Shown: positions 1-14,656, counted from the first letter of the stretch. The stretch: 64,000 nt of DNA from Coturnix japonica (GCF_001577835.2 NC_029519.1:41150512-41214511), one strand, 5' to 3'. The notes: generated by a model not told the origin, from the sequence alone. Made by a program: numbers and translations.

Positions 1-3000
1 ATGCACTGTAACACAGACATGGTGTGTAATCTCCCAGCAAAACTTAGTGACAGTGGAAGCAGAAGTGGTATTTCTCCTCAAGAACATTTCAGAGACAGAA
101 CAGAAAGGTAAGAGCAAATAGATCATTGAAGCAGAACTACCAAAGATTTGGCAATATATCGAGTAGAAGATGTTACGTGACTGCCTTAAGTCACTTTTAA
201 ACAGTACTTGAGCTGTTTACTGCTAACTCTACAAGCAGCCTGCTTAGTTTTTTTAGTCAGGGCAGGCCACCCACATCTGATGTAGTGAAAGTGTATGTGT
301 GCAAGAATCCCCTAAAAGCAGTGCAACCATTTTAAATCATCTGACCTTTACCAAGCAAAAAATCTCCTTTCATTCCATGTTTATAAGGAGAAAGGTAAAC
401 TAAAATAGTTTTAGTTCTATGTGATTTTTAAACCACAGGAGACACATGAGTAACAGCATCTGGATCAATAAGCATGGAAATAAGTAAAAATCAAAATTTC
501 TTCTAAAACACATCAATAGTCCAGCATTTGTTTTAGTTACAGGTTCACAGGGAAGTATCAATACCAAAACATCTGCATGTCACATACACACCTAATTGTT
601 TTCATTCTGGTCAATGAGCCCAGAGGCACGTTAAGGAAAAGCACAATGCCAAAGAACCCAAGCTGATCTTTATAGGCAGGGCTGGACACCATAGGCGTAC
701 AACTGCCACATTTATGCAACATGAAAATGTGCATTTTGCTTTTCTTTCCCTTGTGGCAGGGGTAGAATGGAAACCAGCAGCAACTACATTTCACCTGCTT
801 TTTTTTTTTTCCCCTCCAAACCTACAATTTATTCATGGAAAAATACTCACAGGCAATCTATTAGGTTTCAGAACAGAGAGAGCGGAGAAATAGCCTAGAG
901 CAGCAAGAACAGCAACAAACAAACCTACAGGAACCAGCAGAGAATGCTCAGCAGGTTTAAGTTAGTTTTAGAAACCATAGCTTGGACTTCAGCAATTTGA
1001 TTTATGCTTTCAACTTGTTGCTGATATGGGGTTCTGATTCCCCATGGCTCAAAGTAAATCAAAGGCACTCAGGTGAGAATAAGCTCTGACATAAAACATG
1101 CACACTATTTTTTTATATATGCACCATTGAAAGCAACTTAACTCATCTAGAGACAACGAGTGTGCAAAATTAGCAATGCTTCTGAACAATTATTTGCAAC
1201 ACTGATATTCCCACACTTCTTACTTGAATGCAGAACTCAAGTGAGACACAAAGGAACTGAAAGGCGATGGGATCAAAGCCTTTCCATCAGATGTGGAGAT
1301 GCCTCTGTGACAAGGGCAGTGGAGTGAATCGCAGGAGAATTGAGCTCTGCTGTGGCCACCGTTCTATTTACAGAACATATGTAAAGGAAATCAGTCTTGC
1401 GCTTCGTAAAAGGCACAAAACCAACTACTAAGGACTACCTCCAGATTAATTACCAGCTATTTCCTTTCCTGAAGCAAGAGTTCAGATTGCTACCATCAGG
1501 AAGCAGCAAACTTGCCTAAGGATTAAAAAAACCACTTTGCAAGATCACACTGAATATTAGACTTGAGAATGAATAACACAGACAGTACTTTTCATACAGT
1601 CAGTTAAATCACAGACAAAGCAACAACCACAACGCAACTTCACCAGAGAATGCTTTTCTTTCACAAAAGCAACTCAGTTTCATGTCTTCAATTTTCTGCT
1701 CTCAATCCAGTGATGGAGAGCAGTAATTCAGCAGTGGTGCTTGGATATTTAACAACTTTGGAGCTGTGCATATTTAGGTCCTGCCTCTACAACTGTTCCA
1801 TGCCATTAACAATGATTCTGACAAAGCATGCTGCATCACCACAAAGTTGAGTCCAAGTGTTCTGTTGTACAACAGACCCAAGAATGGTATAGCTAGAACT
1901 GTTTCAGAAGGAGACAGAAAGGCCAGATCAAAGTGGAGAGTCAAGAATATCTTGTTTCACACTTAATTGATGACCATCAGTGAGAGCTAACAAGAAAGAT
2001 GAAAAAAAATACCAAAGATAACTTTCGCTTCTGAAAGACTCAAACACTTCCTCCATAAATCATACTCAAACTTTGTAACTCAAACACAATCAGGCAATAG
2101 AAAATGCTATATAAGCATTGATTAAAAACCCATCCACCATATGACTGTGTTAAAAGGCTGCCTTGCGTCTTTTATATGGAGACTCTGAGCACCTAGATGT
2201 TATCATGTGCTCACCTGTTAGGTTTTTGTTTGTCTTTGTTTTATAACCTGATAACAACTCCTTGCATGCTAACAGCCACAAGCCTTCTGAGAGTGTAAAG
2301 CAACAACATCCACAAGCAGCTTCTGCTCATGGAAATCCAGCATACAATCCTTGTGCACCATCAGGCTTCCTTTTTTTTATTTTTCCCTCCAGTCTTGATA
2401 ATAAAATACTGCAGAAATGGGAGATGCTGCTGCTTTGCATATACTTTGATTACTTTTCAAGTAGAGACAGTTACAGTCTACTTATATTAGATCTCAAGTA
2501 GCTAAGAAACAAAAACACCCAATGGCCCCAAAACTCTCCCCAAGTGGTTCAAGAGCTAATAGGCAATCAACAATGAATTCAATGTGCATGCAGGGAAGTA
2601 AAGCAGCATCACAGTGACTACATTCTTAAACTATTTTCAAAGTTTATTTTGCATAAGTGGTCAATATCATTCTTCAAAGCTGCTACCATGCAAAAGGTTT
2701 CAAGAGGCCAAGGAAAACATTACTTGCCACTATTTCTTTTTGTGGTTCACTTGATTTGCTTATCTACCTCCATAACCTCACACTGCAGGTTTCCTAAAAC
2801 TAATAGTAAAACCACATGTGAACCATAGAGAATTAAGCTAGATGTAAAAGCATGTTAATCAGCAATGGAATTTGGTTTTCCATACTAATAATACTTCTGC
2901 TATTATTTCACAATATTAAGTCTAAGCTCTTTTACCAAGAAGCAAAACAGCTCAATTCACATCTAATGCAAGAAAGATGATAGTCTACAATTTATTACCC

Positions 3001-6000
3001 ACAAGTGCCCAATTGGACAGTAAGGCTTTCAAAGGAAGCATGGCAAGCTATAACCTCAAATTACCTGTCTGGATAGCACAGGGATGACAGATGAAAGATT
3101 GCCTCCATACATCCTATAGGTCATCACCAGGGCAGTTATTGTCTGGCTATACTGTCATGTCAGCTCTGGATAAACAGATCACATCAGTGCTCAGCACTAC
3201 TCAACCCATCTGTTTCAAAAACAGCCATCCAGGCCCATCAGAATCTCCTGTAGTTTTCCGAGTTCTATTTTTATGTGTCATGCACTCAAAGTCATTTGGA
3301 TGTTCACCAAGGGATTTAATGTTTAGGTCAACCATAGATTGCATGAGCTGAGAGAAAAAAATGCTTTTTAAGATGCATGCTTAACACAGCATGCACTTGG
3401 AAGCCACCAGAGTTAAACCTGCTCCAGACCTTGCCAGCTGCTCTCTGTGTTTCTGAAATAACCAGGGAAAGGAGCTCATAACAACCCGTGTCCCAGCTCC
3501 CAGAATGTCAAACATCCACACCCCAACAACAGATGCTCAATGCAGCATTGGAGCTTCCCATACGAGCAAACTTTCATTTGTTCCCAGTCATCATCCCCAG
3601 TGACCCCCTGCAGTCCTAAGGTCAAAAACAAAGAGGAAAAATATGCACTCAGCATCCCTGACAAAACACAGTTTTACTTGATGCAGTGGAATTATCTGAC
3701 AAACTGAAAACAAAAGCAGTAATATAAAAAGCTGGAAATGTTTGGATAATTGTACACTCACAACATAACCAAAACAGTGTTAGCATTAATAACTTCAGCA
3801 GGTAATTTAACTCTCAGAAACTGTTTCAACCCCCCAAAAATCAACACCGAACTTAATAAATTACTGAACAATTGCAATTCAAGCTGAAATTTGGAAATGA
3901 ATAACACCCTGAAAAATACGATGTATATCCTGGTCACCAAAGCAAGTCCAAACAGTTTACCTATAAAAGCAAGTGGGGGAAAAAATTAAAAAAAAAAAAT
4001 CAGTCCTTCAGCTTAAGACTCACCCCCAGGAAATTCTTACAGTGTAGTGTTATTTACCAGTACTGTATACAGCTAGGTAAATATTTTGCATTTCTGCAGG
4101 CGTTCTCGTGCAATGAGATATACACTTCCCTTCCAGTAACGTGAAGGTATGTTCAATCAGTATCTTCCAAAACACTGAAACAGTTTCCAGAGCATGTCCT
4201 GTCTACAAAAATAAACTAGCAATGAAGATTATAGTCACGGGGGGAAAAAAGGAATTATTTTGGATTTCTCAAATAATTCCTAGAACTGTATGAAAGTCAT
4301 GACACAGCAAACATGAGCATACATGCAAATAAACCTTATCTTTGAACACATCAGAGGAGTGGTACACGGCAGCCTTCCTTACACAAAATGAGGTGACTAA
4401 AGAGTTTTGCATCAGTACAGCCAAAGTGGACTGTCAGCTTCCAAGTGCCCACCAGATGTTTGAAACAGCAGTGTCATAGAGGAAAGTGAAGCATTAGGGG
4501 ATGGACTAGAGATGACCAACACAAAGCCAGTAGCAATTCTCTCCAGTCCTCCAACCCCTCCTCCTTCATCTGAGAAGCTAAGCAGCATGAAGTCCTGGAA
4601 ACCACCTACCACCAGATTCACAGAGAACATTCCTATTGGGGCTACAATTTCTCATGGTTTTCCTGGCTGTCCAGATGAATGTCAGCTCCACAGCATCCAT
4701 GTGATGCAACCATTCCAGAGAGCTGAAACTAGCAAAAACATGTCATTCATTAATTAAGCCTTCTGGAACCAAATTGACCAGTTCACTCATCAGACTGACA
4801 CACAGTTCATGTCAGGGGACTTCGTGTCATTTTGTCTTCTCTGTTCTTCTCTTTCCTGGTATGTACCATTAATTATCACTCTATAAATTTCACTTCACCT
4901 GACCTTTCTGTAGAAGGGAGAGTGCAAATAATCCTCCTGAAGTACCAGGGAAAACCAAGCTGTTATTCCAGCAGCAGCCTTCAGAAAGTACTGCACAGGG
5001 AAAAATCACAAGGAACTCCATCAACAGCTCTACTACAAGAGGTAACCCTTAGAATCCCAGTTTAGGATTTGACTAAGCACATGCAATCTGAATTGGATTT
5101 CATCAATCTCATCACTAGACTCCCAAATGACAGCAGAAGGGGTACAAAATGTCATACAAAATCCACAGATCTAAATTACATTGTACCAGCGAGCTCTCCT
5201 GTGCTCTGGGAAACCAAACACAGATTTGACCTGCCTGTAGTCTCACTGCACTGAAAACAAACAAGAGTTAATGTCAACAGAAGACAGATGTGCTGTCCTT
5301 TCCCATCAGCTACCCACATCCCTTACCCAAAAACCACTGAAAGCCAGGCTAGGGAACCTCTTCCTCAGCAAGGGTGCAAAAATGTTTGTCCTTCCATGAA
5401 CAGCTGCTGCTTCAGGGAGTTTTAATGAAGTATGTTTGGAATAAAAATAACTTGGAATACTGAAACTAAGAAAAGTGATTAAAAACCTGAAACCCTCAGG
5501 TACTATTCATAATTACCTTCCTACCCCCACTGATTTTTTTAGTAAGGGCTGACTGTGCCACCTTTATGTATGCTATTCAGCCCTCTCACAGTAAGTATTT
5601 TTAGAAGTTCTACTAAGTCAACTTAAAGTACATCTAGCCTAAAATTCCCCTGGTCTGGCTGTGACACAGCTCAGAGGCCAGATCCCACCCATCATATAGC
5701 CCTAACTGGTCCAGTTTGTATCCCCTCATACTGATTCAGTGAGATATCATATGCTATATGAGATAGCACTACCACCTGTACTGCACTGCAGTCCCTACTG
5801 GGCAAACCTTGCTACAGGACATGGCTTTTGTGATGGCATTCCTTCTTTGGTTAAGCTCTCTGCTGTAACATCCTGTTAAGACAGACTAGCTCATTATAAC
5901 AGCGTGGAAGTAATCTGAAGAGCCCCCAGAAATCCTCTGAGGAGCACAGTTAGCAACCCAGCAACTGTATGCAGAGCTGTTGGTTAGACTTCACATTCAA

Positions 6001-9000
6001 CTCACTGAACTTCATTCAAGAAGCTTAAAATACTTGAAAGCAGTTAATTGAAGGCATTCAAAACCAACCAGCTGCTACTTACAATCAAATTCCAAGTGTT
6101 AGAAGCTTAAGGTTAGCAATCACTTACCATAAAAGCATTGTTTTTCCAACAGGAATATCTCCAGAGAAAAGATATCAGAATGGACCACTAGGTCTGCTGA
6201 GGCCATTCAAAAATAAAGGCCATTAAGACCCCAAAATTTTTAAAAGAACTTCAAGCTTAAATGATGGATCTTCTCCTTACGATAAAAGTCAAATACTGTA
6301 ACTGTTCCCTGTGTTTTATATCTCAGACCTCTTACTCCCTTCTCTTGGCAATTTATCATTTGTGTGCACCTTGGGTTGGAACTGTAAACCTTAACCACAG
6401 GCAGAGCAATTTAAGTCCAAACAGGCAAAACATGAATCATGCTCTCTGGCTGGAAAAATGTGTCTAAAACCCCAATCTCAGCAGCCAGTTCGCTTTTAAA
6501 AGATGTCACAAATACTCTAACAAATGAAATATGTTCCTAATCTTAATTTAGGAGCAAAATAATGAGATGATTGCAATCTTGATAACAGTGACAGAGAGGA
6601 AAGTCAACATCTAACAAGACAACTCATTTCAGTCAACTCCAGGAACTTTATCATAAACCTTAAGAATCATCAAAAGACCAACAAAGCACAATACCTATCA
6701 CCAGATTTAGTAGGAGAGTAAGCTACCGTAAGGTCTTCACTTACTAGGGAATTTTGTTATTCTAAATTTCATTTCAACCACTTCTTCTAGCTGCTTTAAC
6801 AGCCCATTTGTAGCACAATTAAACAGACACAGACTAGACCAGCAGAAATCACTGAGAAATATCCAGCAGCTCAGCTGGCACCTCAACTGACAGTCACCCA
6901 AGGCAGCATAGGACCAATGTTTCTTCAGGAGCCAACGTGAAGGAGTGGGTTCTTCTTCCAGGTACCAGGTTTCAAAGACTGAAGCTTCAGGTAACAGAAA
7001 GCCGTACCTACATGGTACCTATTCAGCTGCCTGACAAAAGAGCATCTCTTCAGTGCTTATAAACATGCACTGATAGGCAATTCAAAGGGAATATCTAGAG
7101 TTTTCTGAATGGAATTTCAGGAACAGGAGAGCCCAGCTGTTTTTTGACTCCTACCTTTGCTTATTCCAGGTTTGACAGGACTTATACTGCTGCTGGGGAA
7201 AAAAACAAAACCCTTAGACCTAACTTATCAGACCATACCAAAGCTCACATTAAAGGAAGGTCTAGTACTTCCAGCTCTGGAGAAAAGCATTCCTCTTCAT
7301 TGATGCAGGCATATAAATGTGAAGTGCAGCTCCTGCAGACAATCATGTTTTCACTCTGCAAAAAGCAGCAAGGATTCTTGACAGCCACAGTTCTCCCACA
7401 GGCTTTAGGGATACACAGGACAGCAGCAACAGCTGTGATCCAATTTCAGTCTTACTTTATGTAACTCTGAATATTTAACGCTGACTTTCTCAGCAGGGTT
7501 CTACGTCAGAACACTTGAAACAGCACAGCGCTCTCCACAACTGGCAGCATGAACAACTTCTGCACAAGACTGGGCCTTCATCCATTGCATGTTTTCTCCT
7601 GCCACCTGCAACTCTTAAAGTATTAGGTAGCTCCTAGCAGAATAAGGTAGCTGCAACAAACCAAACCCCAGAAAATACAGCTGCTTACTTCTTCCCTTCT
7701 CCCTCATCTTACCCATGCCAAACCCTATCCATTCCATCACTCTCTTATCAGCAAGTCAACTTCCTTGCAACCATACTTTCAGTTAATACTTTGTAGTCAC
7801 TGCTTAAGTTACTCATGATCAGAGATGTAATTTTGCTGAACAGTTTAATTCCTCCTCCTTTCAAAACAGAACTGTGTATTCTGATATTACCTCTGTACAA
7901 AATCTTTTTCAAAACCATTCCATTGGATCGTGGTAACTTGGTGGTATATACGTGTTCGACCACTTATAGAAAGGCTTGAGACACATTTCTGTTATTTTCA
8001 TTAAAAAGCTGGTCAATTTCCCAAGGCGGCCTCCTACTGACTTCTCAAAATCAAGCAATTTAGGAGAGCTTCTGACATCACATGCTATTTTGCAGCTGGA
8101 TACTAAAAACGTCCCCAGATACTGAACTTTAACATAGTAATTTAACTGCAAAGGCAACACACTTAGAATAACATTTTGAAGTTATAAAATGAACTCAGAG
8201 AAGCAGAAAATTGTGTGCCAGCACTGCCAGAGCACCCTTAATTGAACCTCGCCATAGCCTGTTACTGTAGCACATTATATTAATTACAAGTTCTCTGCCA
8301 AAGTAGAACTCACAGCAGGAGACATTCCTGTAGGGAAGGACAGCCCCACGCAACTTTCTGCGATGGCAAAGGTTGGCTTTGGTCACGCTCAGAAACAGCT
8401 CCAACCCTCAGACACTGAATCTCACAAATGGTTTGGTCTCTGACTAAAAGTATGGTAATTTAATTGCTTTCACTTGTCTATTACATTAATTTACCAGGCC
8501 AATTAAAGGCACATTCAAAGCCAAAGCACCTCTTAACACCAACATGCATTGCAAATTAAGTACAAAGACCAAGCAAAGCTTATTTTGCTACTTGGCATTA
8601 AAGCTCAGCGACAGATCAAGTAGAATGACCTGCAGACCAGGATTAGATAAAATTTTAATTGCATTAGGGGAATTTTCAAATAAATCCATCAATCTTGCAG
8701 AGGCCTTTACATATGTGGTTGCATTCTCACTGCAGGTGCAAATAAAATTACTTATATGAGAAGTTTACTCTTAAGCCTCCTTCAGTATTGCATCACATTC
8801 GACTTGTTCACTGTCAACCAAACAGCCAGGATTTATTACAACATCCCAAGTACCAGCTTTCTCTTCAGAAAGCACAGTAAGTGAACTCCCCACTCCATTC
8901 CCCACGTTCCTGAGCTGCAAGCCAAGCTGTGTGCATTTTGCCACATCTGCTCACACCGGGATGCATGAAGGATAGGTTTTATGCTGTTGCAAGGAATGAA

Positions 9001-9717
9001 GGAAGATGGGGACTCATGGAAACTGATGGATTTCTACTACCTCTGATGCTATCAGAAGTAGATTTTTAGTATTATTACATCCTAAAGAAATATCAAATTT
9101 TGATGAGCAGAAAAAAGGTGTTTTACATTCTTCTTGCACACTTTTCCTCCATTGAGTACACCATTTAGTTCCTCGAGTACATGGCACATGGCTTTACAGA
9201 TAAAAGGATACAATAAATAGTCAGTAACACATAACACAAAGCATGTCTGAAGCAGTTTGGCCTTCCCTCCTGTAAAGTACACTATTTTATACATCTGTTA
9301 TATAAAGGAAAAAGGTGTGATATTAAAGGGTGTCAGCTTTCTCCTGAGGCAACCTATAGGGTTTAGCTGAGGCTGCAATTTGAAAACTATGTCCATATAA
9401 CTCTTATATTAAACCTAGTGTCACACCTGCCTGTATGTGTATTTTAACAGCATTGCCTGCATATAAAAATACTGAAAGTACACAAGTTAAAAACTGAAGA
9501 CCAAAAAAGAAAAGCATCATAAGGTATTCTGTAGGACATCACAGCCATGTTCAATAGGCTTCTTTGTCACTTGGGTGCAGAAAAAGACCATTATTTTATC
9601 ATTCTTCTTAGAGAGGGAATACCATAAAGCTAGAATTCTTCCACATTTTATGGAGTAGAGAAGGAAATTATTCAGAGTTTCTGCAAAATAAAGAGAAGTA
9701 AAATCTGCAGGCTCACC
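1..9717. other. Unassigned non-coding DNA
   Basis: No named gene or repeat. The plus strand is A- and C-rich, for example 28 A, 11 T, 12 C and 9 G in 6661-6720, suggesting minus-strand transcription. A possible 111-base exon with matching phases is at 592-702 (minus). An AT-rich, TAAT-dense stretch at 8440-8760 looks like a conserved non-coding element but cannot be confirmed here. Confidence 0.55.
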
Positions 9718-9825
9718 ACAATGGCTTCAGCCACATTTGGGGCCTGCCCATGGATGGACATTCCGCAAACTCTCTGGGCCACCTGTTGTGGTGCCTGACA
9801 GTTTTTTTGGCCACTACTTTTAGCT
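9718..9825 (-). mobile_element. Probable degraded CR1 fragment
   Basis: CTCTCTGGGCCACCTGTTGTGGTGCCT, written here in pieces: ACTCTCTGGGCCACCTGTTG then TGGTGCCTGACAG. It resembles the minus-strand CR1 tail (leading to CCTCCCTGGGCAACCTGTTCC in intact copies). Short and diverged; could be chance similarity. Confidence 0.4.
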
Positions 9826-11012
9826 CTGTGGTTGATGTAGGACATGAGAGCAATCTAGCTCCCTTGTTTTCACTCCCAGTGAATCAATAACATTGATTTA
9901 CTCAGAAAGGTTTGAAGAGAATTTAGCTGTCTACACTGCTGCCTCTGTATTACAGAGAAACGCAGAACCTTTCCACAAAGCAAAGGACAAACACTTCTTC
10001 AAAAAAACAGTCCAAGGGACACTGATATGCAGCAAGCACAATAACGTTACCATACCACTAAGAGCAAGTTAAAATTAATGGATAGACTACAGAGAAGCAA
10101 GGATAATATAAGCAACGTTGTGTTTTTCAACCAATGGCAAGAGTACAAAATACCTCTGGAGTCCACCCACACACTGGGAGGAAGCTGCCTGCAGGTACAT
10201 TAGGACATACTCCCACACACTGAATATTTTAACTAGATTGGGTAAGCTACAGAAAACACTGTGTAGTACCCATACATGGCTTGCAAGATAGCACTGAATA
10301 CTACAGAAGAAAATTACATAATCCAAGCATTTTCCTGCAGATATCATGGCTGTCTAAGTTCAGTAGCTATCCAGCTAAGAAAGCTGAAGCATGATGATTT
10401 TAGCAGCTTCTGACAAACTCATATCAAAAGAATAGAGAAGTCAATTTATTTTTTCCCAAAGATAATTAATAAGCCTTAATTGACCTCTTTTTTCCCCATT
10501 TTCAGATCTGAGAGAACATTGCACCCTGGGTCATACTACCCAAGATTTTTCACTATTCATTTCATTTGGCATCTGCAATTAAAATAAAAAAAATCCCATA
10601 ATACTTATTTCCACAAAACTGGATTATCAACAGGATATTTGCTTAAACACAGAGCAAATACAGCATACAGAATTTATTTGCTTTAAAAATTTGCCTGTTT
10701 GTCTCAACTTTTATCTTATACCTGGCATGAAGTGAAAGAACACTTCCGTAAGTCTCAGAACCGTAACAAGACAACAAACACTCTGAAAACAGATTGAAAG
10801 TCAATCACATGAAGACAGAAGAAAGAACTGGTGAGAAGGATTAGTTCTACATGACTAATACTGGAACGGTATTTTCTATTGTCAGTGATGAAACTAGAAC
10901 CCCTGTCATTGTGTGATGCTTTACAGGACATTTTTGCCTTTACCTCAGAACAGTCCAACAGATTAGGGTGGATGAGTAGCTAAACAGAAACTTGGGTCAG
11001 GTATGAATACAA

Positions 11013-11172
11013 GCCATTGGAACAGGCTGCCCAGGGAGATGGTACAATCACCACCCCCGGAGGTGCTCAAGAACCACACAGATGTGGCACTAAGGGACAT
11101 GGTTGGTACAGTGGGGGCAGATTGGGATTGGACTGGATGATCTTAGAGTTCCTTCATGATTCCATGATTCCA
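11013..11172 (+). mobile_element. CR1 3' end fragment, short and diverged
   Basis: Contains GGAACAGGCTGCCCAGGGAG, a GGAGGTGCTCAAGAACC block, TTGGACTGGATGATCTTAGA, and the terminal TTCATGATTCCATGATTCC repeat units. About 160 bases of a CR1 tail in plus orientation. Confidence 0.9.
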
Positions 11173-14035
11173 ACTCCCAACAGAACCATAGCTGGAATCT
11201 TCAGTATGTCAGGCATCAAAGATGAGAATAATTACACACAAGACAAATGCATATCCTTAACACCTCCATTTCCAGTGTTAAGACATCAAGTGCTCATAAA
11301 GTTGTTATACTAGAGAGCCAGGACTCACACTTCAGCGGACTTTTCCCCCCTACTCAATCTGTTCAATTTATACTGGACAGTCATTGCAATCACACAATAT
11401 GAAATGCCCTGAGCAAGTCAGAGTCTGAGTGCCTTGGACAAGTGACAACACCTGCAATTCATTTGTCAGCGTCCCACAAAGCAGACAACAGAAACAATTA
11501 CCAGGTTGCCAACAAACTGACCTCACAAGGCTGTTCTTTCACCCGATGTCACCCACCATTAGTGGAACTATATTCAATATTTAGGTGCGTAAGTGATTTT
11601 AAGTGGCTCATATACTGGTATAATGGAACTTTATTTTCTGAGGGTCTCATTCATTGTGTAGAATGAGCCCATGCTGAGGGACCTGGCCCTGCTCTGCTAC
11701 AGTGTGATGGCTGATAAGGGTTGCTGCAAATCACATCCTGAATGCCTGTTTTCTCTTTGCTACTGGGAGACAGAAGTGCCACTGTTCCCACTCACCACAA
11801 CCAGGCCCAGCCTCATCGTGCTTGCAGCAGCTTGCTGTCCAGACATCACCCCACAGGCGCTTCCCAAGGAACTCCTCCTTTTTTGTGGTCTGTGCTCAGC
11901 TGTCCCCAGTTTCCATGTTACTTCTCCTCAGACTTTAATCTGCCTTTGGCCAAGCAGAAACAATGGTGGGAAAATACAATACAGCTAAGGGCTGCATCCG
12001 CCACTGAAACATTCAGGGAAAGTCTGGTACTGTGGCATTTGGAGTCACCTCAGCTAACACTGCCATGAGACATGGTTTCCTCACACACAGGAAACCTTGT
12101 GTATATAGTTACCTTTTCCCCCCTTTATTTCAAAGTGGCAGAGCCAGAAGTATTGCCAGCACACACTAAGCCCAACCTTGCTTACTGCAAAAGACAAAGA
12201 ACTTCTGTCAGGATTAGAATGCACTTATTGCTCCTGTGCAGTGATGAATGCTCTGTACAGTTACACAAAAGGGAAAGCTCATTTTGGTACTAGCAATAGA
12301 CAGATTTATATATCTCTGAATTAATATTGCTTTACTAAAGCAATTTCCATGTTAAGTATGCATTAAGCAAAATGCCTTTATTATCCAAAGAGGTGCCAAT
12401 AAAAACAGAAACAAATTTTCTGTACTGCCTTTTATTGTAACATCATTCTCCCCTTTTTTTGGTTCACTGATGTTAAATAACCTAAGTAATCTTATGTTGT
12501 CACCAATTTGTGTTCCTTGTTACTTGCTCCACACTCAGTCTGCATATTACAGCAGTAGATCACAAACATCACCTCTGACGAGAGGCGGTTGAAATAGAAA
12601 TGCATCTTTCAATAGAAAAGATTAAAATATCAGTTAAATAACAAGATTTTATTTTACAACAATCATTCTTTGGCTTTAACAAAAAAACATTAAGTTGTAT
12701 GATTTCTTTTACCATCTCACTTCTATGCTTTAAGCCAAGCATAGTCAGAACTAGAGAATACTAAAGAGAAGCAATGATTTAGTTTTACAGTAGTACAAGG
12801 CCACTAGGAAATTCAACTCCACCATTTCAAGTACAAAGCTCATTAGGGGATGAACAAAGCTCCAAATACATATGGGTGGGTATTCTAGCATTAAATTCCG
12901 CATACAATGCTAAGATGGTCCACAGAGTCAAAAAACTGCATGAGAAACTCATAACAAGCTCTATTACCAAAAAAAAACCCAAAAAACAAAAAAAACACAC
13001 CAATCTTCACACTTGCATAAGACTTCAAGTGTTGATTGCAACAGCCAGGCACTTCAAAGCATGCTGTTATATAACACCCTGCTAACACACACAGCTTTTA
13101 AAAACACCTTTTAAAAGCTTGTTTTCATTTGTGGGTGTCTCTAAAGTCAGGATAACATTTTTCTTCTTTACAATGAAGAAACATAAGGGTGAAATGCAAG
13201 TTGATCCACACTTGAGTCATGTGCCACTGATACACTTGGATGTCATGGTTGAGGAGTAGCATAAGAACTTCCAGAAATATTTACTAACTGCTAACCATCA
13301 GCTGGATGAATTGTTTCTGCCACATCTCAAACTAGTTAGTTCTGGATGATTTTTGTCCTCACCAACAACAGGAGTCTTAGCCCTTAGCCCTTCTACTAAC
13401 ACCAACATGACACAAGCTCTCCAATCCCACAAAGTCTTGATTCTGAGCAGAAACACATTAATCAACTCAGCTCAAACTGATGAAGTAATGCTTGTGCTCC
13501 CTTCTCTCCTCACTCCCCCTGAAAACACCACTGAAAGTGGTACGAAAGGTGGTACACAGTGCTGACTGAAGCTCCAGGCAAGCAGAGGACATGCCAGTAT
13601 GCTGCTGCATGCTTGTTTCCAAACAATGAAAAGTTGAACAGATGGCACTATAGTTCAAAAGCACAGTCTCAAAGCCATCTGCTGTTGTTGAACGTGTGTT
13701 TCCATTCACGCACACAAATACATGCCCACAGCACACAAATTAGTGCAACACATCACAGACACATCAAACATCTTAAGGGCAGAGAAAGGAACTGGTAGGA
13801 GTGGAAGTTGAGTGTCCTTCAGAGTTAACAAGGAAGTAATTCTGCAAAACCTAACCACCATCAACACACCACAGACACATTCAGTCAGAATTCACCACAA
13901 TGCTGCCATAGCAAAACATGAAATCAGACTGATGAGCCCCTATGCAGAATACAAACCAAGTAACCACAGCTCAGCCTTGGGCAGGAGAATTTGCATTGCA
14001 TTCTCTCCCAGTCACAAAGACACTGTGGCCCAACT
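11173..14035. repeat. Unassigned DNA with A-rich low-complexity tract
   Basis: Between two CR1 tails. An interrupted A-run with occasional C lies at about 12967-13000. No gene could be supported. A slightly GC-richer part at 11670-12070 is open in two overlapping plus frames but has no recognisable domain. Confidence 0.5.
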
Positions 14036-14293
14036 CAGATTTCTAGGACAGCTCAATGAGATCAGGAGGAAGTTTTTCCACACAGAGGGTGGTGACACAC
14101 TGGAACAGGTTGCCCAAGGAGGTTGTGGATGCCCCATCGCTAGAGGCATTCAAGGCCAGGCTGGATGTGGCTCCAGCCAGCATGGTTTAGTGGTTGGCAA
14201 CCCTGCCCATGGCTGGGAGGTTTAAACTAGATGAGCAGTATTAATTATCCTTTTCAACCCAGGCCATTCTATGATTGTGTGATTCTGTGAGAT
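14036..14293 (+). mobile_element. CR1 3' end fragment
   Basis: Typical CR1 tail: GGAGGAAGTTTTTCCACACA, CTGGAACAGGTTGCCCAAGG, AGGCATTCAAGGCCAGGCTG, and the terminal AACCCAGGCCATTCTATGA followed by ATTGTGTGATTCTGTGA octamer repeats. Truncated at its 5' end to about 260 bases and moderately diverged. Confidence 0.92.
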
Positions 14294-14617
14294 AAGAATT
14301 GATTAGGTTAAACAGGTGAAAAGAAACTGTACAGGAAAGCTCAGTAATAAAACTGCAACAGCTACCGAGTGCTGCTCACGAAGATGAAATCTGCTATGTC
14401 CCCAGAAAGCAGAGAAGTGACTTTCAGCCAAACCATAACAAAATATTAGTAATTCCACCTAATACACCAACAAGCATAATGAGAACAAAACTGCATTGCT
14501 ATCCTTAGCAGAAGTTGAATATTAAGATTGGCACAGAAAACATCAAAGCCCTGTTAAGCAATAAAAAAATAAAGTAGAAACAGTAAAAGCAACTATTCAA
14601 CAAGTAGAAATATTTAG

Positions 14618-14656
14618 TCTCTTTTTTTTTCTTTTTTTTTTTTCCCCCTTTTTCAG
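14618..14656 (+). repeat. Long polypyrimidine tract ending in CAG
   Basis: Two T-runs, a C-run and TTTTTCAG. It looks like an ideal plus-strand 3' splice site, or the reversed A-tail of a lost retroelement. No exon follows that I can support. Confidence 0.6.

Noticed and set aside
5640-5990. Moderately GC-rich stretch with LTR-like texture
   Set aside because: No terminal TG/CA pair, no target duplication and no family landmark that I recognise.
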